A stretch of 38,603 bases of DNA from Mycoplasmoidaceae bacterium (lineage in GTDB: Bacteria; Bacillota_I; Bacilli_A; Mycoplasmatales; Mycoplasmoidaceae), in contig JAKSVP010000005.1 of NCBI GenBank assembly GCA_024427265.1, positions 1-38,603 of the forward strand, written 5' to 3'. Below the pieces are notes generated by a model. It saw only the letters and a program-made list of their open reading frames with translations. It did not search any database and was not told where the DNA came from. This document shows, in pieces, positions 30,927 through 38,603 of this stretch. Within the stretch, counting starts at the first letter, position 1; the number at the start of each line of letters is the position of its first letter. The position numbers were made by a program, and so were the translations under genes.

Positions 30927-31037
30927 TTATATATAGTCTCCTTGGGATATTTGCTACATAGCTCAGTAGCATAGAGGCTTTATATATTAATTAATATATA
31001 AACTTATATAAATAATATATAAGGCGTTATCATTATA
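30927..31037 (-). promoter_or_regulatory. rpsF operon leader: -10 box, palindrome and stem-loop
   Basis: A minus-strand TATAAT is at 31032-31037, giving a leader of about 100 nt. It contains a perfect 24-bp AT palindrome (30979-31002) and a stem-loop GCTAC-8 nt-GTAGC (about 30954-30971) followed by the GGAG site. S6:S18 binds its own operon leader in many bacteria, but I do not see the CCG loop of that motif, so the assignment is only by position. Confidence 0.45.
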
Positions 31038-31044
31038 CATATTT

Positions 31045-31073
31045 TTCTTGTAGATTACGATTTATTGTATAAT
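31045..31073 (+). promoter_or_regulatory. promoter of tRNA-Thr
   Basis: TATAAT at 31068-31073 lies 18 nt before the tRNA. TTCTTG at 31045-31050 is a weak -35 candidate at 17-nt spacing. Confidence 0.5.
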
Positions 31074-31091
31074 TATTTAAGTATTAGAAAT

Positions 31092-31167
31092 GCCGAAGTA
31101 GCTCAACAGGCAGAGCAACTGACTTGTAATCAGTAGGTTGTTGGTTCGATTCCGATCTTCGGCACCA
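31092..31167 (+). tRNA. tRNA-Thr (anticodon TGT)
   Basis: The 76-nt sequence folds as a cloverleaf: acceptor GCCGAAG/CTTCGGC, D-arm GCTC...GAGC, anticodon stem ACTGA/TCAGT with loop CTTGTAA, and T-arm loop TTCGATT. The CCA end is encoded (31165-31167, after discriminator A). The anticodon TGT reads ACA and possibly other ACN codons. Confidence 0.96.
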
Positions 31168-31169
31168 TT

Positions 31170-31201
31170 AAAAAATGACTGGTCAACCCAGCCATTTTTT
31201 T
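31170..31201. terminator. terminator after tRNA-Thr, shared with the convergent membrane gene
   Basis: The stem AAAAAATG-A-CTGG / CCAG-C-CATTTTTT with one mismatch and a TCAAC loop has A and T runs on both sides. It lies between the tRNA and the stop of the minus-strand gene. Confidence 0.8.
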
Positions 31202-31784
31202 ATTCTAAAGCTTTTTTAATTTCTTGCTTCAAACTTAGGTCTTGACGACGGTAGTATATTCTAATTGGTTCAGCAACCAAATATACTAAGCAAACAAGGA
31301 TAGAAACATAGTTTGCTCATGATAAGTTTGCAAAGAAGTTTGTTACATCTTGTGGAACATTAATTCCAAAGATAGCTATGACAGCAATTAATTGTGGTAC
31401 AGAGAACACTAACATTATTGCTGCACATGGAATGTAAAGAATTAATGGTTTCTTATCATTAATGTAACGATTCAAGTTAACAGTAAAGATAATATCGATT
31501 AGTAAAGTGATTAGAAAGCCCATTGATAAAGCAGTAATTGCTGGAGCAATCGGGTCTTTTTCTATTCCTTTATAAATATTAACCATGTGCAAAGCAATAA
31601 GAATAATGTTGATAAGAGCAATTGCAATAGCAATTATTCCTACTACTCTTAAACCTAATCTATATTTATGAATTTGTTGAGCTTTATGAATAGGTGTTAA
31701 ACTATCAATAGCAGAACCATCATAGTCAGTTCTACCATATGAAATAATTCAAGGATTAGCTTTACTATTTTCTCTTCTTGCCAT
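31200..31784 (-). CDS. hypothetical four-helix membrane protein
   Basis: The 194-residue protein starts MARRENSKANPWIISYGRTD. It has about four membrane helices: VVGIIAIAIALINIILIALH, AITALSMGFLITLLIDIIF, LILYIPCAAIMLVFSVPQLI and NYVSILVCLVYLVAEPIRIY, with a basic cytoplasmic tail RRQDLSLKQEIKKALE. I do not recognise a family. It overlaps the preceding Cys-rich small gene by 20 nt, so the two are expressed together. Confidence 0.75.
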
Positions 31785-31971
31785 AAGCTACTCCTTCTTT
31801 TTTATATGTAACACGGCATGTTGGCCCTTCACAGATATTACATTTCTTTTCATGGAAGATAATATATAGAATGAAACCAATTACCGTAGGTAACAAAGCA
31901 GTGGCTACAGCAACTTGACCAGAAGTCATTTTGCTGCCACAAAATCTTTTGCAGTTTTCACAATAACGCAT
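31765..31971 (-). CDS. small Cys-rich single-pass membrane protein
   Basis: The 68-residue protein begins MRYCENCKRFCGSKM (three Cys), has one membrane helix (VATALLPTVIGFILYIIF), then KKCNICEGPTCRVTYKK (three Cys) and a basic end. A strong AAAGGAGA site and a minus-strand TATAAT at 31990-31995 support it as real. The two Cys clusters on either side of the helix, or folded together in the cytosol, could bind zinc. The function is unknown; it overlaps the next membrane-protein gene. Confidence 0.75.
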   Translation of the reverse strand: MRYCENCKRFCGSKMTSGQVAVATALLPTVIGFILYIIFHEKKCNICEGPTCRVTYKKEGVAYGKKRK

Positions 31972-31989
31972 TTTTGTCTCCTTTATTTA

Positions 31990-31995
31990 ATTATA
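31990..31995 (-). promoter_or_regulatory. -10 box of the Cys-rich membrane protein pair
   Basis: A minus-strand TATAAT lies just beyond the rpmA terminator, with a short leader carrying AAAGGAG before ATG 31971. Confidence 0.55.
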
Positions 31996-32001
31996 AGTAA
32001 G

Positions 32002-32025
32002 AAAAAATAGGCTTATGCCTATTTT
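32002..32025 (-). terminator. terminator after rpmA
   Basis: A 9-bp stem AAAATAGGC/GCCTATTTT (32004-32012 with 32017-32025) with a TTAT loop and minus-strand T-run overlaps the rpmA stop. Confidence 0.88.
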
Positions 32026-32309
32026 GCTTTCTTTGCAAGTTCAACGCTTACTCTACGTTTGTTGTCTCCAAATCTTGTGTATTTAACAACACCATCTTTT
32101 AGAGCAAACAATGTGTGGTCTTTTCCCATACCAACATTTTTACCTGGATAAACCTTAGTTCCTCTTTGACGGTAAATGATTTGACCTGTTCTTGCTACTT
32201 TACCATCTGGAATTTTAGCACCTAAAAATTTAGGATTAGAGTCTCTACCGTTTTTAGTAGAACCCACTCCCTTTTTACTAGCGAAATATTGTAAATCAAA
32301 TTTAATCAT
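32019..32309 (-). CDS. rpmA: 50S ribosomal protein L27 with cleavable N-terminus
   Basis: The 96-residue L27 begins [20 protein letters not shown]. The N-terminal extension ending LQYFA before SKKGVGST is the Firmicute/Mollicute type that is removed by the Prp protease, exposing the mature N-terminus near the peptidyl-transfer centre. The core has [19 protein letters not shown] and [14 protein letters not shown]. prp is directly upstream. Confidence 0.97.
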   Translation of the reverse strand: MIKFDLQYFASKKGVGSTKNGRDSNPKFLGAKIPDGKVARTGQIIYRQRGTKVYPGKNVGMGKDHTLFALKDGVVKYTRFGDNKRRVSVELAKKAK

Positions 32310-32311
32310 TG

Positions 32312-32605
32312 TTATATTCCTTTTCTAATCTTAACATATTGACTGTAGTGTTTTGTGATTGGTTTTAATTGTTTCACAATTAGATCAAGAAGTTTCATAT
32401 TTTCTTTTGAACATTTTTTTAAAGTTAAGCAAATGCTGTTATCTTTTTTGTTTTGTTCAAGCTTAATGTCTTGTGGATCAAATCATTTAATTGCCCCAAA
32501 GACAATAGCGCTAACTCCAGCACAAACAATATCATTTCCTTTTTTAGCAAACATTGCATGGCCAGTTATCTTAATTGAACTTCTTGTATATTTAATGTCA
32601 ATCAT
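32312..32605 (-). CDS. prp: ribosomal-processing cysteine protease Prp
   Basis: The 97-residue protein between L21 and L27 genes has the catalytic His in [19 protein letters not shown] and the catalytic Cys in the same segment ([13 protein letters not shown]). Prp cleaves the N-terminal extension of L27 in Firmicutes and relatives, and that extension is present here. The start overlaps the rplU stop by one base (TAATG). Length is near the ~110 of the family. Confidence 0.93.
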
Positions 32606-32904
32606 TAACCTACTATTTCCTTAACCACTAATTTAGTGTATGGTTGTCTATGACCTGTTTTGTGAGTGTGGTGCTTTTGTGGTAAGTGTTTAATATTAAC
32701 AATCTTCTTACCTTTGCCTTGTTTTAACACTTCACAAACTACTTTAGCTCCGCTAACATAAGGTTTACCAAACTTAGAGTTAACCATTAAAACTTTATCA
32801 AAAGTAATTTTTTCTTTTTCTTTTGCTTCAAGTTTTTCAACATAAATTTCATCGTTAGGTTGAACTTTATATTGTTTTCCACCTGTTTCAAATATTGCAA
32901 ACAT
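32605..32904 (-). CDS. rplU: 50S ribosomal protein L21
   Basis: The 99-residue protein starts [20 protein letters not shown], with [10 protein letters not shown] and the C-terminal [20 protein letters not shown], typical of L21. L21 binds 23S rRNA and contacts L20. It heads the conserved rplU-prp-rpmA unit. AAAGGAT precedes the ATG. Confidence 0.97.
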   Translation of the reverse strand: MFAIFETGGKQYKVQPNDEIYVEKLEAKEKEKITFDKVLMVNSKFGKPYVSGAKVVCEVLKQGKGKKIVNIKHLPQKHHTHKTGHRQPYTKLVVKEIVG

Positions 32905-32998
32905 AGTTTATATCCTTTCATGACTCGCCTAGTCTGAACTTAATCATATTTAGTGCGGTTGTAACCATAAAAATTAAAATATGGTTTATTTATTATAT
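32905..32998 (-). promoter_or_regulatory. rplU promoter and leader (possible L21 leader)
   Basis: A minus-strand TATAAT is at 32993-32998. The ~80-nt leader contains GGTTACAACC and a small GACT-AGGCG-AGTC stem-loop just before the ribosome-binding site. Firmicutes often have a structured L21 leader here; I cannot confirm the motif by eye. Confidence 0.4.
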
Positions 32999-33044
32999 AT
33001 GTAAATGTATATTTTTAATATAAAAGATATAGATTAACTTAACA

Positions 33045-33050
33045 TATAAT
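33045..33050 (+). promoter_or_regulatory. -10 box of the 277-residue lipoprotein gene
   Basis: TATAAT is followed by a short leader with GGGAGAA as ribosome-binding site before ATG 33071. This is a conventional leader, unlike the leaderless class. Confidence 0.55.
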
Positions 33051-33070
33051 GTTTGTACGGGAGAACTTAT

Positions 33071-33904
33071 ATGAAAAAAACTAATTTGTTAATGCCTATA
33101 TTAGGTGTTGGTGCCTTAGCAGGAACTATCGTTCCTTGCACCGTATCATGTGGTACTAACACACCAGATGAACCAACTGAAGAACCAGAAATGATCATAA
33201 CTAAGTCAGCTGACACCGTTTTGTCAGATGGACAAATCACGATAACTGTTGACAGCACGACAAAGGGGAAAGTTGAAATTACATCTGTTAAATTGGACGA
33301 TGATGATTTTTCTGCAACTATCAGTGGCAACAAAATAATTGTTACTACTACTTTTGCTGGTCATTTATTTTGACCCGCAATTTGTATCGCATCAATTGAT
33401 GCAAATTGCGATGGAAAACAAATGGAGAGACAAAACGTTACTATAATTGGATCTAGTGATGCTAATTATGAATTATTAACTTCTACTGGATATGTAGATG
33501 AAATTAACACTATTTACACACAAAAATCAAAAGAAATCATCCAAGGTGAAACCAGATATCTAGCAATTGAATATAATTTATCAAAATTTAAAAATGACGA
33601 AAACTTTAATAATGCAAATAATTGCATATATTTTACATTACCAAAAAACACGTCATGAGAAATTGGGGAAGAAGGCACACATGCAGCTGAGCACTTCACT
33701 ATACATACTAATGATCGTGGTTTAATGGACTTGCCTTCGGCCTGTGAAGCAATTCAACCTGATAATTTTCAGTTTTATTACATTAATCCTGAAACGATTA
33801 AAGAAGCCGAACACGAGCTTTCATTAAAAGATACTATATATGTGTTTGTGAAAATAAAAAACAATGGTACTGGTACAGGCTCAATATCTACAATGTACGT
33901 CTAA
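33071..33904 (+). CDS. hypothetical surface lipoprotein with beta-rich body
   Basis: The 277-residue protein begins MKKTNLLMPILGVGALAGTI and has a lipobox TVSC at about residues 24-27. Start 33071 is chosen because of the ribosome-binding site; an earlier in-frame codon is not supported. A Thr/Pro/Glu linker (NTPDEPTEEPE) precedes a Thr/Val/Asp-rich region (GQITITVDSTTKGKVEITSV) suggestive of an Ig-like beta sandwich. A C-terminal part contains INPETIKEAEHELSL and ends SISTMYV. The family is unknown. A CG-containing inverted repeat (33376-33410) encodes the middle segment. It is probably exported and surface-exposed. Confidence 0.82.
33376..33410. repeat. nested inverted repeat inside the lipoprotein gene
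   Basis: CGCAATTTG (33376-33384) pairs with CAAATTGCG (33402-33410). Inside lies the perfect 14-bp palindrome GCATCAATTGATGC (33389-33402). It is in frame with the gene and codes for a short Cys-containing segment. Confidence 0.7.
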
Positions 33905-33928
33905 AAAAAGAGCTATTGCTCTTTTTTT
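33903..33928. terminator. bidirectional terminator between the lipoprotein gene and upp
   Basis: An 11-bp stem (33903-33913 with 33918-33928) has a TATT loop and A/T runs on both sides. It includes the lipoprotein stop. Confidence 0.9.
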
Positions 33929-34550
33929 ATTTTGTTCCAAAGATTCTGTCTCCCGCATCACCTAAACCTGGAACAATGTATTTATCTTTGTTTAGCTTTT
34001 TGTCTAAAGCTGCAGTGATACATGGAACGTTTGGATGTCTCTTTGTGAAGTATCTTACACCTTCAGGCGCAGAAACAATACTTGCAAAGATGATTTTAGA
34101 AGGTTTAAACTTCTTAATCATATCTACTGCGTCTGATGCAGAATGACCTGTAGCAAACATTGGATCAAGTAGAATTACAATTCCACCTTTAATTTGCTTA
34201 GGCATTTTGCAATAATAGTGCACTGGTTTTTTCGTTCTTTCATCACGATATAAACCAATGTGCCCTATTCTAGCATTAGGAATCATATCTCTAAAGGCAT
34301 CAACCATGCCTAATCCCGCTCTTAAAATTGGAACCAAAATAACTTGATCTTTTAATTTGCTACCTATGGTGGAGCAAATAGGTGTTTCAATTTTAATAGG
34401 ACGAGATTTTAGGTCTTTTGTTGCTTCAGCAGCAAGATAATATGAAATTGTTTTTAAACAACTACGAAATAATTGACTCTTAGTTGTCTTATCTCTCATG
34501 ATTGTTAATTGATAATCAATCACAGAGTTTTTCATTATTTTAATTTTCAT
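33927..34550 (-). CDS. upp: uracil phosphoribosyltransferase
   Basis: The 207-residue enzyme makes UMP from uracil and PRPP. Signature elements are ICSTIGSKLKDQVILVPILR, AGLGMVDAFRDMIPNARIGH, the PRPP loop IVILLDPMFATGHSASDAVD and the uracil-binding GLGDAGDRIFGTK at the C-terminus. ATG 34550 is taken; an in-frame Met five codons later is also possible. It follows the ABC permease by 3 nt, consistent with pyrimidine uptake and salvage. Confidence 0.97.
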   Translation of the reverse strand: MKIKIMKNSVIDYQLTIMRDKTTKSQLFRSCLKTISYYLAAEATKDLKSRPIKIETPICSTIGSKLKDQVILVPILRAGLGMVDAFRDMIPNARIGHIGLYRDERTKKPVHYYCKMPKQIKGGIVILLDPMFATGHSASDAVDMIKKFKPSKIIFASIVSAPEGVRYFTKRHPNVPCITAALDKKLNKDKYIVPGLGDAGDRIFGTK

Positions 34551-34553
34551 TAG

Positions 34554-35486
34554 CTACCGAGCGCCTTTTTCAAATGGTATACCCGAATGGGCAGGAGCCA
34601 AACTCTTACGTCCAGAGAATAGTAATACGATAAGAGTAATAATATATGGAATAGAGAATACAACTAGTTGTGGAATACCTAATTGAGTGAATGTTGTAGT
34701 TCCTGCAGCAGCGTTGAATAGAGCAAACACAACTGCAAACACTGTAATCTTAGGAACTCTTCATCCACCAGTAATTAGGATGGCTAATGATAGATATCCC
34801 ATTGATTGAACATCACCGCTAAAGGCAGTTACTTTAAATAAGAATAACCCACCGGCAAGTCCAGCCATTGCTGATGACAATAAAACAGCAATTCATTGAT
34901 ATTTAATAACCGAAATACCTTGCGCGTCAACGGCGTTAGGGTTTTCACCTACTGCCTTAAATCTTAAACCAACTTTTGTCTTATTAACAATGATAAAGAT
35001 TGTAATAGCTATAGCAAGTACTACTAGGAAGATAATGATACTACTTCCAAATAGTGAGTTTCCAATTGGCAAGCATGAGTTATATTGGCACATGATTCTT
35101 GAGTTAGATGCACCAGGATATAAAAACTTAGCCAAAGTTGGGTTTAAGAATGTAGCTAATGATAATCCCACTAAGTTAATTGCTGTACCAGCAATTGTAT
35201 GATCTGCTTTCAGATGGATGCAGACAAATGCATGCATGACACCCATAATCATCGTGCAGATCATTGTAAGGATTAATGCTACTATAATAGTCGCAAAATG
35301 AGGAACTCCTCCTCAAAATCCGGTTGATGAGAAGATACCAAAGAACAATGCTCCGATACACATCATCCCATCAATACCAAGGTTAACTATTCCGGCTCTT
35401 TCAGACAAATAACCTGATAATGCACCAGCCAATAAAATGGCGGTGAATAATAAGGTTAGGTCTAATAACGAACCTAAGTCACCCAT
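34554..35486 (-). CDS. nucleoside-type ABC transporter permease (second permease)
   Basis: The 310-residue membrane protein begins MGDLGSLLDLTLLFTAILLA, then YLSERAGIVNLGIDGMMCIG, the family signature of BmpA/Nup-type ABC permeases (YufQ, MG121-like). RFKAVGENPNAVDAQGISV is the conserved cytoplasmic EAA-like loop, and LAGGLFLFKVTAFSGDVQSM, SMGYLSLAILITGGWRVPK follow. Such systems import nucleosides with an ATPase and a lipoprotein receptor. Upstream is the Lys/Ala-rich gene (2-nt gap); an ATPase is expected beyond the window. Confidence 0.9.
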
Positions 35487-35488
35487 GA

Positions 35489-37132
35489 TTATTTTCCACC
35501 TTTCTTGTGTGCTTTTGCAGCTTTCTTAGCAGCTTTTGCTCTTTTCTTTTCTGCTTTCTTAGCAGCTTTTGCTTGAGCAATAGCATTAGCACGTTTAGCT
35601 TTAGCAGCTTTCTTTGCTGCTTTAGCTTCTTTTTTCTTAGCCTTAGCGGCTTGTTTAGCACGTTTCTTAGCTAATTTAGCTTGTTGTTTTTTAGCTTTAA
35701 GTGCTTTCTTATCAGCTTTAGAATTTTTCTTGTCAGCTTTTTTAGCATGTTTAGCACGTTTAACTGCTAGCTTTTGTTGTTTAGCTTTTTCTTTAGCAGC
35801 AGCTTTTGCACGTTTCTTAGCTAATTTAGCTTGGTTTTTTCTTTCCTTAGCTGCTTTCTTAGCTGCTTTAGCATTTGCTTTTTGAGCAGCTTTTTGTTGT
35901 TTGCTTAATTTAGGAGCAGCAGTTTTTTCTTTCTTTGCTTCCTTCTTAGCTTTTTCAACTTTCTTAGCAGCTAATCTTTCTCTCTTAGCTTTTTCCTTAG
36001 CACGTTTCTTTGCTAATTTAGCTTGAATTTTTCTTTCCTTAGCTGCTTGTTTCTTTTCTTGTCTAGCAGCTTTAGCTTGTTGAGCTCTAACCTTTTCAGG
36101 ATGTTTTCTTGCTCAAGCAGCTTTTTTAGCACGACGTTGAGCTTGTTTTTGCGCAGTCTTCTTAGCCCTAGCAGCTTTTCTTGCACGTTTCTTTGCAAGT
36201 CTAGCTTGTAGTCTTCTTTCTCTAGTTGCTTTTCTTGTTGCTTTAGCTCTTGCTTTCTTAGCAGCTTTTTGTTCCTTAGTTAATTTAGGAGCAGGTTTAG
36301 CTTTTTGAGCAGACTTCTTAGCTTGTTGTTTGGCAAGTCTTTCTCTACGACGTCTTTCTCATTCAGCTTTTCTTTCAGCTCTAATTCTTGCTTTTCTAGC
36401 AGCTTTTTGTTCTTTAGTTAGAGGTTTCTTCTTTTCAGATTTAGCTCTAATCTTTTCTAAGTATTCACGATCTTTATCTTTAGAAATAGCATCAGCATAA
36501 CGTTTTGCTTTAAGTGATGCTTTAATTAATTCAGATCTTTTTGCAGCTATCTTTGCTTGTTTAGCTTTAGCTCTTTCGCTTCTACGTTGAGACATAGGAA
36601 CGTGAGCTTTTTTAGGTTTAACAGCAACATTATTTTTTCTAGCTTGTTTTCTAGCTAGTCTTTCTCTACGTCTTTGTTCTCTTTGAACACGATGTTGGTT
36701 TCTTCTAGCAATTCTTGCTTCTTTTTTAGCTTTTCTCTTAGCAAGTTTTTGTTCTTTGCTTAAAGCGGGTTTTTTGTTAGATGGTTTAGCTTGTTTAGCT
36801 CTAGCTTTAGCTGCTTTTTTAGCTTGTCTCTTAGCTAAACGTTCTTGTCTAGCTCTTTGCTTAGCAGCTTTCTTAGCCGCCTTCTTAGCAGCTTTTTGTT
36901 CCTTAGTCATCTTTGGCTTCTTTGGAGCCTTTTCTTTCTTTGCAGACTTAGCAGCTAACTTTTGTTGTTTAGCTTTTGCCTTAGCAGCTTTCTTAGCTTG
37001 TTTCTTAGCAAGTTTTTCTTGCTTAGCTTTAGCTTTTGCTGCCTTTTTAGCACGCTTAGCAGCTAATTTTTGTTGTTTATCTCTTGCTTTAGCTGCTTTC
37101 TTTTCTTGCTTTGTCATTTTATTTTTTTCCAT
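35489..37132 (-). CDS. 547-residue Lys/Ala/Arg-rich repetitive protein (histone H1-like)
   Basis: The frame is open for 547 codons with only TGA (Trp) as apparent stops, at two places. It starts MEKNKMTKQEKKAAKARDKQ behind AAAGGAGA. Lys, Ala and Arg dominate, with Gln and Glu minor and almost no aromatics. An 18-residue unit, KLAAKRAKKAAKAKAKQE, recurs at 22-39, 40-57 and, as RLAKRQAKKAAKARAKQA, at 98-115. A LAKK-R/Q-AKK core recurs about ten times. A second motif [ML][ST]KEQKAA-KKA recurs about five times, usually after a Pro-Lys stretch. No signal peptide or membrane helix is seen. It resembles chlamydial Hc1/Hc2 or AlgP tails in composition. Nucleic-acid binding is inferred, not shown. Confidence 0.8.
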
Positions 37133-37134
37133 AT

Positions 37135-38603
37135 TTATTCTCCTTTTCTAGCATTCTTACGGGCTTGCTTTAATGCTAACTTTCTTAAGATCTTCTCTGC
37201 TTTTTCGTTAGCTTCAAGTTGTGCTGCCCACTTGTCTTGTTGAATTGTTTTCTCTGTCATTCTTGCTCTATCTACGATAGATGCGATCTTCTTATTAGCT
37301 TGATCTTGGGCGATACGATCTGTCATTGCTGAATCGCCTGCATCTTTAGATCTCATGACATAAGTTTCTGCAGTTGCTTTAGAATTTTCTGCCTCAAGAC
37401 GTAAATGGTGAATGCTATTATTTAGTGAATTTACTTTTGATGCCAATTGGTTAACTGTTTCAATTTCAATATCTTTTAATGGACAGTCAACCAACCTGTT
37501 AATTAATTTAACATTAGCTTTTAGTTGGGCGTGTAAACGTGATGCACGTTCATTAAGTTTTTTAGTTTTATCAAAGTATGGTTGTGCCATTCTTTTAAAA
37601 CTAATTGTTTGTGAGTTGCTGCTATCAATTCTTGATTGTAAATATCTTGTTTTAGATACTAATGATTCAACTTCAACTAATTGTGCTTTTGTTAATGGGC
37701 AGTTGATTAAGTGACTGATTGCTGAAATTTCATTCCTTAAATTGTTCATATAAAGTTTTTCAAGTGCAGCAACATTAAATCTAATGCCCATTACATTTAA
37801 TTGCTTATCGCGAGTAAATGTTTTAACCATTGTGTCATAATGAGCTTTTACAACATCAAATGTTTTTTGGTAGGCTTTTAAATAAGCTGTGTGAGCAAAG
37901 TCATATTGTTTCTTTGATTTAATTTCAGCAAGACCAATAGATTCTGCTTGTTGTTTAGTTTGCACTAAAGTAAAGTATGTAAGCTTATTTCGTTTTGAAA
38001 TGGTATTACGGTAAGCCAATCCAGAACGTAAGTTTTGAACGTAACCAAGTTTTGCAACCATTTTTACATTAGAGTCGTTATATGGTTTAAACTTTAATTG
38101 TTCATGGATTTTATTTATGTTGTTCAAACATTCTTGATTTGGGATATAACCTGTAATTTCTCTAATCTTGTTCTTTAGTTGTTTATTGGCCATTAATTCA
38201 TCATTTGTCTTAATGTATCAACCAAAGTGTTTCTTTCATTCCATATCTACAACAAGTTGACCTTTAGACCTAACTAAATGAACCATTTCTTTCTTATAGT
38301 ACTTGTTGTATGTAATGTTATCGTATTCCAATGCTCTCCATACACGATACTTAACACGTTTTGTCAAGAATCAGTATCAAACGCTAGCAAACCTCATTTT
38401 AATCTTTGTAATGAAACTTAGTTTCATTGTAGACGGTGCTGTTTGTTGCTTCTTATAGTAAACATAATATTTACGTAAAACTGAACATTGATCAGAAGAG
38501 ATTGACAAAAGTTGAATATTTGTCATGTTTCTTTCATGTTTAATCTTGCTGTAGTTCTTGCCTCTAAAGATATCAAGAGTTAATCAGTATGGTTTGATGT
38601 TTA
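37135..38603 (-). CDS. basic coiled-coil protein, 5' partial (possible extended transporter subunit)
   Basis: The reading frame is open from the stop at 37135 to the window edge (about 489 codons). The Met at 38193 is internal. The upstream part is basic and Tyr-rich (KLSFITKIKMRFASVWYW, VLRKYYVYYKKQQ). The rest is coiled-coil-like. A repeat of about 72 residues is visible: SHLINCPLTKAQLVEVESLV and NRLVDCPLKDIEIETVNQLA. The C-terminus is basic (LRKLALKQARKNARKGE). By analogy with M. genitalium MG119-MG121, an ATPase and a first permease should precede the second permease; this could be the extended cytosolic end of that first permease. I see no membrane helix in the part present. Confidence 0.7.

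Noticed and set aside
30927..31037. Canonical S6:S18 leader motif
   Set aside because: The conserved CCG loop element is not visible; only position supports it.
33053..33070. Upstream in-frame start of the 277-residue lipoprotein
   Set aside because: It would place extra residues before a typical MKK signal peptide and would overlap the ribosome-binding site used by ATG 33071.
35489..37132. Repeats as CRISPR or tandem DNA satellite
   Set aside because: Unit lengths and spacing vary, and the reading frame is kept for 547 codons, so the repetition is at protein level.
36756..37151. Plus-strand 131-codon frame antisense to the Lys/Ala-rich gene
   Set aside because: It is the complement of Lys/Ala/Arg codons, giving a Leu/Ala/Phe-rich shadow with no ribosome-binding site.

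Overview
The window is a gene-dense stretch of a mollicute (Mycoplasma-like) chromosome. In-frame TGA codons must be read as tryptophan (genetic code 4): without this nearly every housekeeping gene breaks at conserved Trp positions, and with it they are full length. The DNA is AT-rich, there is no cell-wall gene, lipoproteins carry lipoboxes, and gene blocks are typical of Mollicutes/Firmicutes (mnmG-rsmG, rpmG-secE-nusG, rpsF-ssb-rpsR-rplI-dnaB, rplU-prp-rpmA). I cannot name the species. No gene-free stretch exceeds about 190 bases. I see no insertion sequence, prophage, CRISPR array or rRNA.

Layout. 1-303: end of an AbrB-like gene and a DUF4177-like small gene. 344-3528 (+): mnmG, rsmG and a degenerate ParA/MinD-like gene, meeting rpsB head-on at a bidirectional terminator. 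3545-6233 (-): rpmG2, then rpmG1-secE-nusG, then rpsB. 6260-9470 (-): topA-trxA and a divergent dprA. 9632-12301 (-): rpsP-rplS, terminator, yitT-trmD. 12414-13475 (+): a divergent alanine-dehydrogenase-like gene overlapping ispH tail to tail. 14386-17094 (+): ileS, overlapping dinB, which follows tlyA (-). 19024-21792 (+): BI-1-like, HIT and pnuC genes, then rpsD with a long leader. 21803-25680 (-): macro-domain gene and two related APC transporters. 25694-30926 (-): a compact operon rpsF-ssb-rpsR-rplI-dnaB-lipoprotein-ung running on into the second APC gene. 31092-31167: tRNA-Thr. 31200-32904 (-): rplU-prp-rpmA, then a Cys-rich small membrane protein and a partner membrane protein. 33071-33904 (+): a lipoprotein. 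33927-38603 (-): upp, a nucleoside-type ABC permease, a 547-residue Lys/Ala/Arg-rich protein and a partial basic coiled-coil protein, packed with 2-3 nt gaps.

Two architectural themes recur. First, several genes have a perfect TATAAT only 6-9 nt before the ATG with no Shine-Dalgarno sequence (mnmG, yitT, ileS, the BI-1 gene, the macro gene), which predicts leaderless mRNAs; in some the -10 box grows out of the T-tract of the preceding terminator. Second, many gene junctions are TAATG overlaps, suggesting translational coupling.

The strongest candidate for something undescribed is the 3' end of the window. A repetitive histone-H1-like protein is embedded between a basic coiled-coil protein and the pyrimidine-salvage genes. 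Other points of interest are gene remnants that keep a fold but have lost hallmark residues (ParA-like, DprA-like, Ald-like), a possible attenuator in front of rpmG-secE-nusG, and an ispH gene with no isoprenoid-pathway neighbours.
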